From NCBI GenBank assembly GCA_019775845.1, contig JADQAV010000023.1:1-64000 (forward strand): 64,000 bases of DNA, read 5' to 3'. This DNA is from Myrmaecium sp. VS I D KN 1. Lineage: Eukaryota > Ascomycota > Dothideomycetes > Valsariales > Valsariaceae. The notes beneath the pieces were generated by a model. The model worked only from the letters and a program-made list of their open reading frames with translations. It ran no database searches and was not told the DNA's origin. Positions 1 to 11,654 of this stretch are shown in pieces. The position numbers and the translations under genes are program-made. Every line of letters starts with the position of its first letter. The stretch's first letter is position 1.

Positions 1-1374
1 CCCCCATCCCCTCCCCATCCCCCCCATCCTCAACATGCCTCACAACCCCCACACACCCACCCCCCACCACATCCCACCCAAACACGCACCCCCCAACCTC
101 ACTCCCCGCCAGCACCCCCTCATCCCCCCCCATCAACGCGCACCGCACCCGCACCCCCTCCGCCCGATACCCCTCCGCCGCAAACGCCTTCAACAACCGT
201 CCGCTCCGCGCATCCATCATCCGCACCGCGCTGTCCAGCGTCGCCGCCACGTACGCCTCCCCCGCCCGCGTCCACGCGACCCCCGTCACCGGCGCCCCCA
301 GCACGTCCGTGCTCAGCCGGCCCGCCCGCACGTCGTACACCCGCACCCGCCCGTCCGCCGCCGCGGCCGCGAGCCGCGGTCCGTGCACGGCGAGCGCGGT
401 CACGCTGTCGCGCGCCTCGGTCAGGGTTTGCAGGGGCTTGCTGTGGTGGTGCGGGGCGCGGAGGTCCCAGAGTTTGACTGTCGTGTCGAAGGAGCCTGTT
501 GCGCGGTAGGTTAGCTAACAGGCTCCAAGCGGAAGGGAGAAGGGGAGAAAGGGGGGAGTAAAGCATCCTACCAGTCACCACCACGCTCTCCCCCAACCCA
601 TCCTCGCCTCCACCCCCTTCGCCGCCCAAGGCGACGCAGTTGACGCGTCCCGCGTGCGCGCCCGCCCAGCGCCGCACCGGCGTGCCGGCGTCGGCCGCCA
701 CGTCCCAGAGGAAGACGGCCTTGTCGCCGCCGACGCTGACGAACTTGCTGTTGTCGGCGACGACGGCGAGGTCCAGGACGGCGTAGGCGTGGCCCCGGTA
801 GGTTTGCACGAGCTGCTGCCCCGAGGCCCGGGCTGGGTTGAAGAGCCGGATGTGACGGTCGGCGGAGCCGGTGAGGATCTGTGTGGAGAGGGGGGAGGGG
901 GGTTAGTTGGTTGCTTTTCCTTCTTTTTCTTTCTGTTTTCTTTTTGGGGGTTGGCGACTTCTTTCTGATGCGCTCTGATGGGAGGAAAACACGGACGGTC
1001 GATAGAAAGAAAGGGCGGATAGACGACAGAATGGAAAGAGATAAGAAGACAGAAAGAAAGGAAAGAAAAGAAAAGGAAGAAAGTCATAGGCAAGAGAGGA
1101 AGAAGGAAAGAAAAAAAGAAGAATCGTACATACTGCCCCGTCCTGGCGCTGTACGTCACAGCATGTACGGGACCTGCGAGGAAGCGTGTGTCACATCACT
1201 GTTCTCCATCATTTTATCCTTGACTCCATCGTCGGCGACAGAAGGAGGAAGGAAGGGCAGGCGGGGGAAGGATCGATATATAGAAATACCATTATGACCC
1301 GCCAGGACCGCGACCGGTCGCTTCGGAAGTTGGAACGTCGACATCGCATTGGGTAGAGGTTTGGGAGTAGTCAT
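1..1374 (-). CDS. WD40 repeat protein, WDR83/MORG1-like (3' end beyond the left edge)
   Basis: The protein is a small WD40 propeller. It opens with a short leader and the blade PVAVLAGHNGPVHAVTYSA, followed by repeats with typical SADRHIRLFNP, DKAVFLWDV, DTTVKLWDL and VRVYDV strands. Order and spacing match the WDR83/MORG1 family, a scaffold linked in animals to MAPK modules and to the spliceosome. Four exons are inferred: 1290-1374, 1130-1173, 572-878 and 495 down to the edge, with phases 1, 0 and 1 that all join in frame. The start at 1374 is the first ATG; a second in-frame ATG lies ten codons later. The last exon is still open at base 1, inside what looks like the final blade (FGWDVVGG), so the C-terminus is missing because of the window edge. 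The 251-bp second intron carries a long pyrimidine tract on the sense strand. Family assignment rests on recall of the family pattern. Confidence 0.8.
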
Positions 1375-1910
1375 GATTTGCAGATGTGAGGGAGGAAGGT
1401 TGGTTGATGGAAAGCGGCAGATTGAATGAGGTTGGCTGGTGGTGGTGAGCTTCCCCGACGAACGACGGGAGCTTAGAGGTCCCCACAAAACCACCCCTGC
1501 CACAACTCCCACCTTCAGCCTCGCACCAAGCACAGATTGTCTGCTCACATGGACAACATGATTCGATCAGGAGATAGATACGAATGAGTAAATTGAACAA
1601 AACCGAAGGTATAATAAATTATATCCCTGATATAGTAGCTACAAATCTTAACGGCAAGGTGACGTCTCCCACAGGCAAACTTTTCTCGCCTCAACCTCCA
1701 ACGGGTGGAACTGGTCAAAAAGTGGAAACCCCTGCTCCTTGCAAGCTAGAAAACACACAAAAGAAACAAATTCTCTGCTCGAGAGCGGACCGAAAGGTTG
1801 CGGTGACCCTTTCCGCCGTGTGAGGAGCCATTATAAAGCTACAAATATAGTAAAGAGAAGGAGAGGTATCTTGAGAAGGTGATAGAAGTGGTGCAAGCAC
1901 TGCGACCCGT
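1375..1910. promoter_or_regulatory. Spacer: septin 3' end and WDR83 promoter
   Basis: No gene is seen here. The stretch lies between the stop of the septin gene and the start of the WDR83 gene, both on the minus strand. It contains an AT-rich patch around 1580-1660. It should hold the septin 3' UTR and the WDR83 promoter. Confidence 0.5.
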
Positions 1911-3324
1911 TCAACGACGGCCGTGGGAGCGGTTGATGCTTCCCTGCAATTGCTCCACCTCGGCCTCCAGCTGCTTGATAACAGCGTGGCTCTGTTCCAG
2001 ATCCTTGTTGAGACGGTCGCGCTCGGCAATAAGCTTCTGCTCCCACTGGCGGAACCGTTGCTCCTCGATCTTGACCTGCTCCGTGAAGCGCTTGCGCAGC
2101 GCCTCTTCTTCCTCCTTGAACTTGGGGTTATCCAGCTTCCTCGGGCGAGCCTCGCCAAATTTCCTGGTCTCCATCTGCTGTGCCCTGTAGGCTTCGTAGT
2201 GGTTCTCCTCGGTGGTGTGAATGAGATCCAGCATGTGAGTACGGATGAGGATGGCGCGAAGCTTCTTAAAGTCGCAGTGCTCCTCATTCTCAACCTCAGC
2301 AACACCCCACGCGTACTGACGACCCTTAACGGTGCGGCCGTCGTTCGTCTGGACATCCTTCTCAGAACCAATGACGGAGAAGGGCATGGCAGCGATCAAG
2401 CTCCTTGCATGCTGGAGACCAGCCTCATCGTCCTCCTCAAGGGGAGGAGTATAGATCTTGATGCCTTGGGCCTCGATGACGGCGCTGATCTGTAGATTTA
2501 TCAGTATCAGTGGCTACTACGGGAAGTAATCCGAAGAACCTACTCTGCTCTTGAATCTCGCCAGATCCGCAGGGCTGAGAGTATCAGCCTTAGCAATAAC
2601 AGGAATTAAGTTGACGCGCGTGCAAAGACGCTTCATCACCTCAATGTCAAGAGGCTTCAAAGTGTGGCCAGTCGGCCTAATGAAGTACAAGCAGGCGTGG
2701 ACACGCAGATCGATCTTGTCCTGGCGGCGGGGCTGTTGCTCCTGGAGCATGTAGGACTCGTGCTGGTCGTCCAAGAATTCGATAATGGGCTGCCATGAGT
2801 CACGGTTGTTGACGTAGTCGCCAAAGCCGGGCGTGTCGATGACGGTCAGACGGACTGTGCATACGTTAGAATACAGGAGACACAGGCCATCCGTTGTCTC
2901 TCGTACCCTTGAAGAACTTCTCTTCGAGCTCCGCCTTTGTGATCTCAATCTCGACGGTCTTGTCGATCTGTTTTTGGTGTCGGCGCTTGTTATCGGCGTA
3001 GTTCTTGATGGTTGTTGAGAAAAGAGTGTTGATGAAGGTCGTCTTTCCGAGCCCTGATTCGCCAGCAACCTGATTTCAATGAGCAACGTTCGAAACGACC
3101 GATATTAGGGAGCTGGGATGTACCATAATAGTGAAGGCGGCACCACGCTTCGCTACGATCTTGTGGCTAAGTTCGAGTTAGACCCGCGCTCTGTTGCGTA
3201 ATCAGCCTTGGAGACAAACCGTTGGTTGGGAAGCTGCGCAAGAAGTCAGTCAGGCAAATCGAAAGCAATGCAGACGAGAGGTACGTACGTTGGCAATGCC
3301 AATTGGGGATGCTCCTTCAGCCAT
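1911..3324 (-). CDS. aspC: Septin of the Cdc12/AspC class
   Basis: This is a GTP-binding septin of 381 residues that forms hetero-oligomeric filaments at septa, hyphal tips and branch sites. Visible features: the opening GIANLPNQRHKIVAKRG, P-loop GESGLGKT (residues 34-41), switch-2 region DTPGFGD, AKAD guanine-specificity motif, a septin-unique element (KGRQYAWGVAEVEN) and a C-terminal coiled coil from about residue 320. The LPNQRHKIV start and overall length match Cdc12/AspC rather than Cdc3, Cdc10 or Cdc11. Six exons are inferred: 3289-3324, 3220-3233, 3124-3166, 2907-3069, 2544-2854 and 1911-2489. Together they give 382 codons including the stop, and all introns are 52-55 bp. Exon 2 is only 14 nt. 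The gene is divergent from PWP2 across a 459-bp spacer. Confidence 0.93.
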
Positions 3325-3783
3325 ATTGAGGATGATGTGTGTAGACGGAGTCGCGTGGTAAGAGAATGTAGGGTACGTAACGAGCGGCTTCTGGACAAAC
3401 GTTAGGAGCTGCCTGGATAGCTTCGGTCAGAAGGACCCACCGAAACGGCAAAGAACGGAACGTGAACAGATGCGGCACACGCGACAGGGACGACGAGCAA
3501 GGTGGGATAGAGGTTGTTCGGGTGAGGTTGGGCGGACGGCGATGGAAAGCAGTCGGCCCTGGGGAGACGTGCAGTTGTCCCCTTAATGATTCTCAAAGAG
3601 GCAAGGTCGCCTGGAGACCCTTGCAGTGATGGGCCAATGCTCGAGGTAAGTCCGAGCTTCACCGCCCACGGTTTTGATCGGATAAGATTAGATCGAGCCT
3701 CATCTCAGAAAAGTTTCGAGACGGCGGCCGACGACCTGCGAGTTGCGACAATGCATGCGTGAAGGCAGTGATCTGGTTACAGG
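3325..3783. promoter_or_regulatory. Divergent promoter between septin and PWP2
   Basis: This 459-bp head-to-head spacer separates the two start codons. A CCAAT box is present at 3634-3638 on the plus strand, a candidate site for the HAP/CBF complex. No other gene is seen. Confidence 0.5.
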
Positions 3784-6637
3784 ATGAAAACGGACTTCAG
3801 AGTGAGTGCCACAGTCCGCAAGGAGGCCGTGTTTGCCAGCTGACTTCCCTCTCCCCCAGTTCTCGAACCTCCTGGGAACCGTCTACACCAGAGGCAACCT
3901 GCTTTTTGCGCCGGATGGCACATGTCTGTTCTCGCCCGTAGGGAACCGTGTCACGGTGTTCGACCTCGTAAAGTGCGTAGGGGACGATCTTCAGGCTGCT
4001 TACACTCTGGGCTAACTGGAACCTCCAGTAACAAATCATATACCCTCCCGTTCGCGCATCGCAGAAATATCGCCAGACTCGCTCTCAACCCTCGAGGCAA
4101 CCTCCTCCTCACCGTCGACGAAGATGGCCGGGCGATCCTTACCAATGTCCCTCGCCGAGTAGCGCTCTACCACTTCTCCTTCCGGAGTCCCGTCTCCGCT
4201 CTTGCTTTCGCGCCGTCGGGCAAACACTTCGCAGCCGCTATAGGGAGGAAGGTCGAAGTATGGCACACCCCGTCCACGCCGGAAACAGGGGCGGACGGAG
4301 AGCTCGAGTTCGCGCCGTTCGTTCGTCATAGGGAGCTTGTGGGACATTTCGACAACATTCAGAGTATAGAATGGTCCTACGACTCGCGATTTTTCCTTAC
4401 TGCCTCGAAGGACCTTACCGCGAGAATATGGAGTCTGGACCCGGTGGAAGGATTTGTTCCCACAACGCTTGCTGGCCATAGGGAGGGCGTGCTGGGCGCA
4501 TGGTTCTCCAAGGACCAGGAAAGCATCTACACGGTCAGCAAGGATGGTGCGGTGTTCAACTGGCAGTATATGCCGAAACCTTCCGCGCCGCAAGACGAGG
4601 AGCTGAGCGACGAGCATATGCAATGGAGGATCGCGGACAGGCACTACTTTATGCAAAATAACGCCAAGGTCACCTGCGCTGCGTTCCACCCACAATCCAA
4701 TCTGCTTGTGGTCGGCTTCTCCAGCGGTATCTTCAGTATCTACGAAATGCCGAACTTCAGCCAAATCCAAAATCTAAGGTAGGTCATGAGGTGCCTCCAG
4801 TCAGACCAGCCATCCACTAACATTGCGTAGTATATCCCAGAACGACATCGATAATGTCTGCATCAACAAGTCGGGAGAGTGGCTAGCTTTCGGCGCATCC
4901 AAGCTGGGCCAATTGCTCGTCTGGGAATGGCAGTCGGAGTCCTACGTGCTGAAGCAGCAAGGCCACTTCGACTCGATGAACGCCATCGCCTACTCACCGG
5001 ACAGTCAGCGCATCATCACCGCCGCCGATGACGGCAAGATCAAGGTCTGGGACGTCAACTCCGGATTCTGCATCGTCACATTCACCGAGCACACCAGCGG
5101 CGTCACCGCGTGCGAGTTTGCGAAGAGAGGGAACGTTCTTTTCACCGCCAGCTTGGACGGTTCCGTGCGAGCGTGGGACTTGATCCGCTACCGAAATTTC
5201 AGAACCTTCACCGCGCCCACGCGGTTATCCTTCTCTTCGCTCGCGGTGGATCCCACCGGAGAAGTCGTCTGCGCGGGTTCGATCGATTCATTCGACATCC
5301 ACGTGTGGTCGGTGCAGACCGGACAGCTTCTGGACCGGCTGGCCGGTCACGAGGGCCCGGTGTCGTCTCTGGCGTTCTCCCCGGACGGCGGCACCTTGGT
5401 GAGCGGCAGCTGGGACCACACCGTGCGCATCTGGAGCATCTTCGCCCGAACACAGACGAGCGAACCTTTGCAGGTGCAAGCAGACGTCCTCTGCGTGGCA
5501 TTCCGACCGGACAACCGACAAGTCGCCGTCAGCACCCTGGACGGGCAGCTGACGTTCTGGTCCGTTGGGGATGCCACGCAGCAAGGCGGCGTGGACGGTC
5601 GACGGGATGTGTCTGGCGGACGGAAGATCAGCGACCGTCGGACGGCGGCCAACTCGGCCGGGACGAAGTCCTTCACGACCATCCGCTACAGCGCGGACGG
5701 GACCTGCATCCTGGCGGGCGGGAACAGCAAGTACATCTGCCTGTACGACGTGCAGTCTGGGGTGCTACTGAAGAAGTACACCGTCTCCGTCAACCTCTCC
5801 CTCGACGGCACCCAAGAATTCCTCAACAGCAAGCTCCTCACCGACGCCGGCCCCCGCGGCCTCATCGACGAGACGGGCGAGGCCTCCGACCTGGAGGACC
5901 GGCGGGACACGACGCTCCCCGGGGCCAGCCGGGGCGACGCCTCGGTCCGCAAGACGCGCCCGGAGGTGCGGGTGCCGGCCGTCGCGTTCGCGCCCACGGG
6001 CCGGGCGTTCTGCGCCGCCAGCACGGAAGGGCTGCTGATCTACAGCCTCGACCACGCCGTCGTCCAGTTCGACCCCTTCGACCTGGACGTGACGGTCACG
6101 CCCGCGACCACGCTGGCCACCCTCGCCCGCGGCGACTACCTCGCCGCGCTCGTCATGGCCTTCCGCCTCAATGAGCGGGCGCTGATCGCGCGCGTCTACG
6201 CCGCCGTTCCCCCCGCCGATATCCCCCTGCTCGCTCGCGACCTGCCTGTTCTCTACCTCGGCCGCTTGCTCCGCTTCGTCGCCGCGCAGGCGGAGGAGAG
6301 TCCGCGGCTGGAAATCAATCTGCGCTGGATCGACGCCCTGCTCGCCCGCCACGGCCGCTATCTTAAAGACCATGCGGCTGACCTTGCTGCTGAGCTGCGC
6401 AGCGTGCAGAAGGCGGTCTCGCGCATCCAGGGCGAGCTGAAGCGGCTGGCGGATGAGAATGTGTATGCGATTGATTATCTGCTGGCACAGCCGCGGCCGC
6501 AGGAGGAGGAGGATGGGGAGGGGAAGAGGTATCGGATTGATTTTGGAGATGAGGAGGAGAGGGAGAAGGAGGATGAGGTTATGGGGGGTCAGGAGGATGC
6601 GGGGGAGGAGAGCGATGAGTGGATGGGTGTGGATTGA
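3784..6637 (+). CDS. pwp2: PWP2/UTP1, WD40 subunit of the SSU processome
   Basis: This 895-residue protein matches Pwp2 (Utp1), a UTP-B component needed for U3-dependent pre-18S rRNA processing in the nucleolus. It begins MKTDFRFSNLLGTVYTRGNL, as in the family. Two WD40 propellers follow, with blades such as RIITAADDGKIKVWDV, LFTASLDGSVRAWDL and LVSGSWDHTVRIWSI. The C-terminal Utp12-type helical domain lies roughly between residues 700 and 840, followed by an acidic tail. Four exons are inferred: 3784-3801, 3860-3972, 4029-4778 and 4831-6637. They sum to 896 codons including the stop, with introns of 52-58 bp. The first coding exon is just six codons. It is divergent from the septin gene and convergent with RTT109. 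The match spans the full length, so confidence is high. Confidence 0.95.
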
Positions 6638-7266
6638 TTGTTTGATCGATCGGGACTGAATGAGGGATCTTGTGGGATGGGTTTGATTGTGCGTGCGGGA
6701 ATGGAAGAGGGAGAGATATCATCCTCAATTGCATCCAACGGGTCGTATGGGGGAGTTCCGGGTGTCTTCTCTTTCTATCTTTCTGTATATGTGTATCTGG
6801 ATGTATCTTACCTATATCCGTCTGTTTTCATTTTTGGGGAAAATAGGTAGGGGCAGGAAAAGTCGACATTAACAATGTTTTTTCAAGGGCTTTCTGAAGG
6901 ACACTGGTGCGAGATGCGACATTTCTTGCTGTTTACTTGATTTAATCCGATCTCGTAGGTACCTAGCGGTGACGATATGTCGGCGTCCCACGGATCCATC
7001 CTGCCTAGAACCTATCCAAGCCCATACCCGCTCTCCCCTCCCTTGCCTTCCGTAAATACTGCTTCAAAGAGCACAGATAACCCCAAAAATAAAAAGGAAA
7101 AGAACAAATCGGCGCCGGAGCCAAACGAACAAAAAAAACCCCCCCCAGTAGGTACTCTCCAGCCACGGCCAAAATTTCCCAAATGGCAAACAATAAAGAC
7201 CCAAGAACAAGATAAAAAAGAAGAAAGCAACAACGACGGATTCCCCCCGCCCCCAACAGTGCATTC
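6638..7266. other. Convergent 3' spacer between PWP2 and RTT109
   Basis: No gene is seen. This 629-bp stretch should carry the two 3' UTRs; it contains T-rich and A-rich patches (around 6770-6840 and 7080-7220) suited to polyadenylation. A TAGGTACCTA palindrome lies near 6956-6965. Confidence 0.4.
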
Positions 7267-8952
7267 TCACGTCTTAACCTTCTTCCTCACCAACCCCTGT
7301 CCCAGCACATTAACCCGCGGCCGCTCACCTGCCCCCTCCCCCTCCCCCTCCATGCTCATCCTCTCCCCCTCCCCTTGGCCATCCTTCCTCCTCTTCCTCA
7401 CCCCCAGCACATTCACATTCACCTTCCCCTCCCTCCCCTGCTCCCCCACACCCTCCACCTTCCTCCGCCCCACAACCCTCACCCCAGAAGACACCGCCGC
7501 GGAAGCAGCTTCGCCGTCAAGACCAGCGAGCACGGCGACCTCGCGCAGCCAGGTGCGCGTGCTGCGCGCGGCGGCGGGGCGGGTGGAGAAGTCTTGCTTT
7601 AGAAGCAGGTCGTGGGCGCGGGCGTAGGGTTTGGCGTCCAGGTGGAGGGGGGTTGGGGGTGGGGGTAAGGTTGTGGAGGTATGGGTTATGGTGGTGGTGG
7701 TGCTGTTTGAGGTTTTGATGCGAGGGAGGCGGGGGATGATGGGGCCTGTGAGGCGGGGACGGCGGAGGGGGCGGCGGTTTTTGTGGGTGTGCTGCTTGAG
7801 GGCGCGGGGTGTCGGGGTTGGGGTGGAGGAGCGGCTTTCTTTTTCCTCGGGGATGGGGTCGGTGGTGGTGGTGGTGGTTGTTGCTTGTGAGGAGGATGAT
7901 CGAGGACGTAGATCGGGCGGGGTAAAGACAACCCAGATGAAGCCGACGAGGCGACCGGAGGAGCATTCCTGGCGGAACGCCATCATCTCCCAGAACTGGG
8001 CGAGGCTGCGGACGCTCTTCCACGCACCGGTGCCGCGGGAGGGCGTGCTGGCGGCGGCGGCGGCGGCGGATTGTGAGCTGGCCGGGTCGTGCTGGCTGTT
8101 GTTGGTGCTGGCGTGGAGCTCCTCGTCGAGCTCGTCGAGGTAGCGGGCCTTGGGGTCGTCGGGGAAGTGGGGGACGAGGCAGCGGGGCGGCGCGGTGGGA
8201 TACGGGGCGATGTCTAGCAGCGGGTGGCCGGGCGTCCAGCGGGCGTTCGCGCTGGAGGACGGGAAGAAGCGGCGGGTCTCATGCGGGTCGAAGCCCGGAA
8301 CGGTGAGGAAGGCGTGCGCGGTCGGTTTGCCGGGTGCTGCTGGTCCTCCCGCGGACGTGGTCTCCACGTCCTCTTCCGTCACCGGCGGTGTCTCTTCCGG
8401 GCCGTATTCCTGCAGCAGCGGGTCAAGAACCCGACACCACCACTTCACCAGCCCTCGGTCGTCCAGGACGTGCTTGCTAGTGTTCTCGACGCTGCCGGGG
8501 AAGAGGTATTGGTCTTGCGCGCGAGCGAACAGGGAGACGACCAGCCGTCGGTCCGGCCGCTGCTTCTCCCGGACGAGCCAGGAGATGAAGGTGCTCGCGA
8601 TGGCTCGGAGCGGGGAGCCGTGCGATCGGGGGAGGTCGAGCAGGCTGAGGAAGCCGGTCGAGTCGGCTTTGGAGACGAAGAGGGTGGTGAGGCGCTTGGT
8701 GGAGTAGACGAGCACCTCGATCGCAAGCGCGAAGAGCTCGTCGGCGTCCGGCTCGTTCTTCGGATGCACGCCCACGGCGAGGAAGTGTGATTCGCATGTC
8801 GTCTTCTCCGGGCGCTGGCCTGGCGGTGCAGCGAAGATGGCGGCGCATTTGGTCGGCGGCGTGCGGAGGTGGTGAATGCGGAAGGGAACCTGGTCGGGGA
8901 GGGCGTCGGCGAGGAGCTCCTCGAGGCTCTTTGGCGTCGAGGTTGAGGCCAT
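7267..8952 (-). CDS. rtt109: Histone acetyltransferase Rtt109 (KAT11)
   Basis: The single-exon 561-residue protein resembles fungal Rtt109, which acetylates newly made histone H3 (Lys56 and N-terminal lysines) with Asf1 and Vps75 during replication-coupled nucleosome assembly. The N-terminal stretch LEELLADALPDQVPF, with TPPTKCAAIFAAPPGQRPE and CESHFLAV, is the family opening. KWWCRVLDPLLQEY and WKSVRSLAQFWEMMAFRQE sit in the catalytic fold, and KPYARAHDLLLKQDF near residue 440 is the conserved C-terminal helix. A long low-complexity insert (Thr, Ser, Pro and basic residues, about residues 340-435) interrupts the fold. The basic tail contains the VNVLG motif twice. It is divergent from mL57 across 510 bp. 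Only fungi carry this family, which supports the taxonomic call. Confidence 0.92.
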   Translation of the reverse strand: MASTSTPKSLEELLADALPDQVPFRIHHLRTPPTKCAAIFAAPPGQRPEKTTCESHFLAVGVHPKNEPDADELFALAIEVLVYSTKRLTTLFVSKADSTGFLSLLDLPRSHGSPLRAIASTFISWLVREKQRPDRRLVVSLFARAQDQYLFPGSVENTSKHVLDDRGLVKWWCRVLDPLLQEYGPEETPPVTEEDVETTSAGGPAAPGKPTAHAFLTVPGFDPHETRRFFPSSSANARWTPGHPLLDIAPYPTAPPRCLVPHFPDDPKARYLDELDEELHASTNNSQHDPASSQSAAAAAASTPSRGTGAWKSVRSLAQFWEMMAFRQECSSGRLVGFIWVVFTPPDLRPRSSSSQATTTTTTTDPIPEEKESRSSTPTPTPRALKQHTHKNRRPLRRPRLTGPIIPRLPRIKTSNSTTTTITHTSTTLPPPPTPLHLDAKPYARAHDLLLKQDFSTRPAAARSTRTWLREVAVLAGLDGEAASAAVSSGVRVVGRRKVEGVGEQGREGKVNVNVLGVRKRRKDGQGEGERMSMEGEGEGAGERPRVNVLGQGLVRKKVKT

Positions 8953-9462
8953 TGTGGTGTTGTAAGAAGAGGGAGATGCGAAGGAGTGAAAGAAGAATAA
9001 GAAGAAGAAAGAACAGAGAGGGTGAAGAAGTTGAGAAGGAAGAAGAGGTGAGGAATTGAGGGAGAGGAGGACAAATAGTGAATGAGTAGTAAAAGGTAAG
9101 GTATATGATCGATGCGCGCCGGAACGCGAGGCGTCAAGGCGACGAAAGGCGAGCGAGGGAGAGCAATCGAAGTGCCCGATCGGGCGCTAGCGTCAAATTA
9201 TTTCCGCCGACCAACCACTCTGGTCTTTGCACTCGCACTCGCAACTCGCAACCTCTGAGAATCCGCCCAGCTCCATCGACTTTCTCTTCTCCCGGCACAT
9301 GCGACCACGCCCATCCCGTCCAGCCGCCAATTCCCTTCCGCCGCCGCCGCCGTCCTTTTCCTCCTCCTTGTGATCCCGCTGCCGACCTCATTCACATTCC
9401 CCTCCGGCCGTCCTTTTCCGCCGCCGTCCGCGGTCCGCAGCAACTCCGCTCGTTCTTTCCTC
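8953..9462. promoter_or_regulatory. Divergent promoter between RTT109 and mL57
   Basis: A 510-bp head-to-head spacer. The RTT109-proximal half is purine-rich on the plus strand, i.e. CT-rich on the RTT109 sense strand, as is common near fungal transcription starts. An in-frame upstream start candidate for mL57 lies at 9370. Confidence 0.4.
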
Positions 9463-10664
9463 ATGGCATCCGCCTCGCCGCTCCGTCTCCTCTTCGCCGC
9501 GAGCAGACCCTGCGCTCGCCGGGCAGCATCAGCATCCGCATTGTCTTCCTCCCTCACCACCACCACCGCCGCTCGTCCCACCAGCTGCTCCAGCACCACC
9601 ACTACTACCACCGCCGCCGCCTGCTCCCACTTCTCCACCGCCGCTCCGAGATCCCAGGACGCCGCCGTCGTTGCCGAGCAGGAGCCGCTGCCGCGATGGC
9701 GCATGACGCCCAAGGCCATGACGGCGCCCGTGCGGTCGAGGCCCGCGCCCCCGGGCCCTCAATTCAAGGTCAATGAGGACCCGGATAAGCTGGACGAGGT
9801 CTACCGCCGCCTGTTGGGCAAGGGCGGCGACCAGATGCTGCGGGACGATGTCAAGTGGCTGGTTGTGACGCATAAGAGTTTTGATCATGGACGGCAGGGA
9901 TTCAATGATCGGCTGGCGTTGTTGGGTGAGTTCAATTGCTCCCTTCATCCTCTGTTCTTTTCAGTCCTTCTCCTCTCGATAAGCTTGTTCAAAGGGTGAA
10001 TGGCAGGGTGATAGGATGGGTTATGATATGCAATGGGAACGGGATCATACAACATGTCATGCTGGAGGTTCAATCAGGCGTGGCAAGAGCGTATCACACC
10101 CATCCTACACTGAGAAGGAAGAGAGAAAAAAGAGAGAGAGAGGAAGGGCGAGAGAAAGTGGAACCAAAAGAACACAAGCAACCCCCACTAACAAACCCAC
10201 CAGGCCGACGCATCGTCGAGCTGCAAACCTCGCTCGCCCTCCTGCACGTGGCCCCGCCGCCCAAGCTGGTCGAGGAGCTCGCCGAGCTGCGCCAGCGGGA
10301 CCCGCGCGAGCCCTCCGCCCACCCGAAGCTGCAGGGCCTCCCCAACGTGTCGGAGAAGACGAAGACGCTCGTGCTGACGAGCGCCCGCCTCGCCGCCGTC
10401 GCCCACGAGTACGGCCTCCATCGCGTGGTCAGGTGGAAGCCGAAGCAGGTGCGTCCTTCCTTCCAGATCATATGTGCTGTCTTGCACTTTTTCTTCTTTT
10501 TTACTGATCCCCTATAGGTTAATAATCTGGCGCGCTCCGGCATGGATGCCGTTCTGGCTACGACGCTGTATGCGGTTGTGGGCGCGGTCGCGCTGCAGAA
10601 GGGTGGTGAGGTTGCGAATGAGCTTGTTCGCACGAAGATCTTGCAGCCGTTGCGGTTGATATAG
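9463..10664 (+). CDS. mrpl15: Mitochondrial large-subunit ribosomal protein mL57 (MrpL15), RNase III-like fold
   Basis: The 284-residue protein has a Ser/Thr/Arg-rich, acid-poor leader typical of a mitochondrial presequence, then an RNase III-like domain. Recognisable pieces are DVKWLVVTHKSFDHGRQGFN, DRLALLGRRIVELQ and the C-terminal NNLARSGMDAVLATTLYAVV. The helix that would bear the catalytic acidic residues of a true RNase III (ExxxD) is not seen, which fits a structural role. No dsRNA-binding domain follows, so mL57 (MrpL15) is preferred over mL44 (MrpL3). Exons are 9463-9925, 10204-10448 and 10518-10664, summing to 285 codons including the stop. The ATG at 9463 gives the more usual presequence; an in-frame alternative at 9370 adds 31 residues. 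It ends convergently with the DUF3405 gene. Confidence 0.85.
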
Positions 10665-11654
10665 AAGAAGCGGGTGGGGGGTGTGAGGGTTTGGGTTAGA
10701 AGGGGAGGGAAATCTAGGTGTGAGGGTGGGGGTTGGGTGGTTGGAATGGCACGAGGCAGGTGAGAAGGCAAACCCGGGAATATGACGGTTGATATGTGGG
10801 ATCTGAAAACTCCAAAACGATGGGATGACTCCTCCACGCCAAATGGGAAAAAGGGGAAAAGAAAAGAATCACTTAAGGAAAATGGAGGGGAAGTTATGTG
10901 AAGCTGAAGGACCTTCTTGTTCATATTTTTTTCCTTCTTCTTCGTCGGTGGTGTATGGGATTGTGTGTGTGTGTGCAGTTTATATCTCCTGTATTATTAT
11001 TATTTACCTGTTCGAAACCGTATCATCGCTCACTCTTCTATCGCCTCTCTCGTCTTTCTTTTCTCTTTCGGTCTTTCGCGGATGAAGGGGGTCAAGGTAA
11101 AAGTAAAGGAGACAGCTGTGATACATACGGTATGCTGGTCCACCGTGCGAGCAAGGGTGGGGGACGGTACGAAATCTAGCTCTGGACGTAGATTGGAATG
11201 TTTAAGTGACGGAATCATATACATGTCTCTCTCGCTCTCAGAGAAGCGGACACGACGAGAAGATAAATCTGCTGCTTTTGGATGCGGGGTTTGTCCTACC
11301 CGTGCTGAAGCATATCCATATATATATCCATGCATACTTCCTCCCCTAGGTAGGCATGAGGACGAAGATATCAAACAAGGTAATAAGATGGGACGAAAAG
11401 GTTTCTAAGAGAAAAACAAAAGACACTGGAAAAGAAGAAAATAACTAGGTAAGAGCGATAGAGAAGAGCCATGGTCCCAGACAGCAACGAGACGAAACCA
11501 TAAAGATTATAGAAGGTGAATCAAGACGCCGAAAGATAAAGAAAGGTATACAGTACTACACAGTTCCAGCTTTCACCTTGCAACATAAGAGACCAGAAAA
11601 ATACATCTAGAAGAAGAAACATCAACGTCAACATCACACCTCCCTTCCACATCT
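10665..11654. other. Convergent 3' spacer, mL57 to DUF3405
   Basis: 990 bp with no supported gene. It holds T-rich and GT-rich stretches (around 10920-11000) and purine-rich sequence on the plus strand near 11400-11600, consistent with two long 3' UTRs. Confidence 0.4.
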
